Of a stretch of DNA of 64,000 nt, positions 63,613 through 64,000 are shown piece after piece. The first letter of the stretch is position 1. Each line of letters begins with the position of its first letter. The translations under genes and the position numbers were made by a program. The notes below the pieces were generated by a model that saw nothing but the letters and a program-made list of their open reading frames with translations, had not been told where the DNA came from and did no database searches. Location: contig NZ_JBBODF010000001.1 of NCBI RefSeq assembly GCF_038002825.1, positions 3,472,001 to 3,536,000 of the forward strand, written 5' to 3'. The stretch comes from Paenibacillus sp. FSL H8-0048 (lineage in GTDB: Bacteria; Bacillota; Bacilli; Paenibacillales; Paenibacillaceae).

Positions 63613-64000
63613 TTACACCAGCTTGAACCCGATGCCCCAAATCGTGCGGATATACTCCTCTTCGGTGATGGCGGCAAATTTGGCCCGCAGATTGCTGATA
63701 TGTACGTTAATGGTATTATCGTCCCCAAGGTAAGTTCCCTGCCAGATTTGGCGGTACAGCTCGCTTTTGGAGAAAATGTGCTCAGGCCTCGACAGAAGCA
63801 CCGCCAGCAGCTCAAATTCGTATTTGGTTAGAGTCAGCACCTGGCCATCCAGCGTAACCTCCCGCCGCTGCTTGTCCATGACCAGCCCGCGCACCTTGAA
63901 TATCTCGCCTTCAGGACCTGCGGCAGGTGCATATTGCAGCCGGCGGAGCTGCGCGTACACTCTGGCCATCACCTCTTCCTGGTCAAAGGGCTTGGTGATG
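63613..64000 (-). CDS. OmpR-family response regulator, partial
   Basis: The 3' part only; the gene starts beyond base 64000. The visible sequence begins ITKPFDQEEVMARVYAQLRR (end of a receiver domain) and continues with a winged-helix domain: TLTKYEFELLAVLLSRPEHIFSK, NVHISNLRAKF, YIRTIWGIGFKLV. It partners the kinase at 60905 and is followed within 100 bp by the ATPase gene. Confidence 0.9.
   Translation of the reverse strand, partial: ITKPFDQEEVMARVYAQLRRLQYAPAAGPEGEIFKVRGLVMDKQRREVTLDGQVLTLTKYEFELLAVLLSRPEHIFSKSELYRQIWQGTYLGDDNTINVHISNLRAKFAAITEEEYIRTIWGIGFKLV

Overview
The window looks like the chromosome of an endospore-forming Paenibacillus or close relative. It carries a GerA/GerB/GerC germinant-receptor operon, YesM/YesN-type two-component regulation of a sugar ABC transporter, GH42 and GH31 enzymes, UPF0398 (YpsA), a moderately high G+C content and strong AGGAGG-type ribosome binding sites. 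The genus is an inference from gene content.

Layout. (1) 1-1034: 5' part of a secreted alpha/alpha-toroid (prenyltransferase-repeat-like) protein on the minus strand, behind a clear cobalamin riboswitch. (2) 1997-17083: a large minus-strand operon: secreted von Willebrand A (vWA) protein, 1129-aa tubulin-like GTPase, an 808-aa unknown, membrane vWA protein, beta-rich unknown, zinc-ribbon P-loop GTPase, and a 1063-aa GAP1-like membrane protein. A divergent three-gene module (17328-20255) encodes membrane proteins, one with a zinc ribbon. Together they resemble a GTPase/tubulin/vWA system of unknown function, possibly a conflict system. (3) 20763-36729: mostly single genes: coiled-coil protein, aroB, methyltransferase, an intact IS1182-like element, ADP-ribosylglycohydrolase, Gfo/Idh oxidoreductase, YceI, an OmpR-type two-component pair, amidase, YciI and YpsA. 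(4) 36959-40929: germination receptor operon. (5) 41006-60331: plant-polysaccharide oligosaccharide utilisation: two GH42 beta-galactosidases, CUT1 ABC transporter with YesM/YesN, SGNH esterase, GH31 alpha-xylosidase, two AraC regulators and a LysR regulator. Beta-galactosidase plus alpha-xylosidase plus esterase would fit decorated glucans such as xyloglucan oligosaccharides. (6) 60492-64000: NTF2-like protein, then a response regulator / ABC ATPase / permease / histidine kinase operon running off the end.

The most unusual signal is not in the genes. Nine intergenic arrays hold 44 short, mostly palindromic units. The sequence differs between loci but the geometry repeats: neighbouring units start 51 bp apart (sometimes 50 or 52). 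In five four-unit arrays the middle gap is 62 bp, so 51/62/51 recurs with unrelated core sequences, usually with units 1-2 and 3-4 in opposite orientation. The IS element sits exactly in the centre of one unit; removing it and one 5-bp target duplication restores 51/62/51. The arrays lie at gene 3' ends (every convergent gap longer than about 150 bp has one) and are absent from divergent promoter regions. I know of no named element with this architecture; novelty is unverified.
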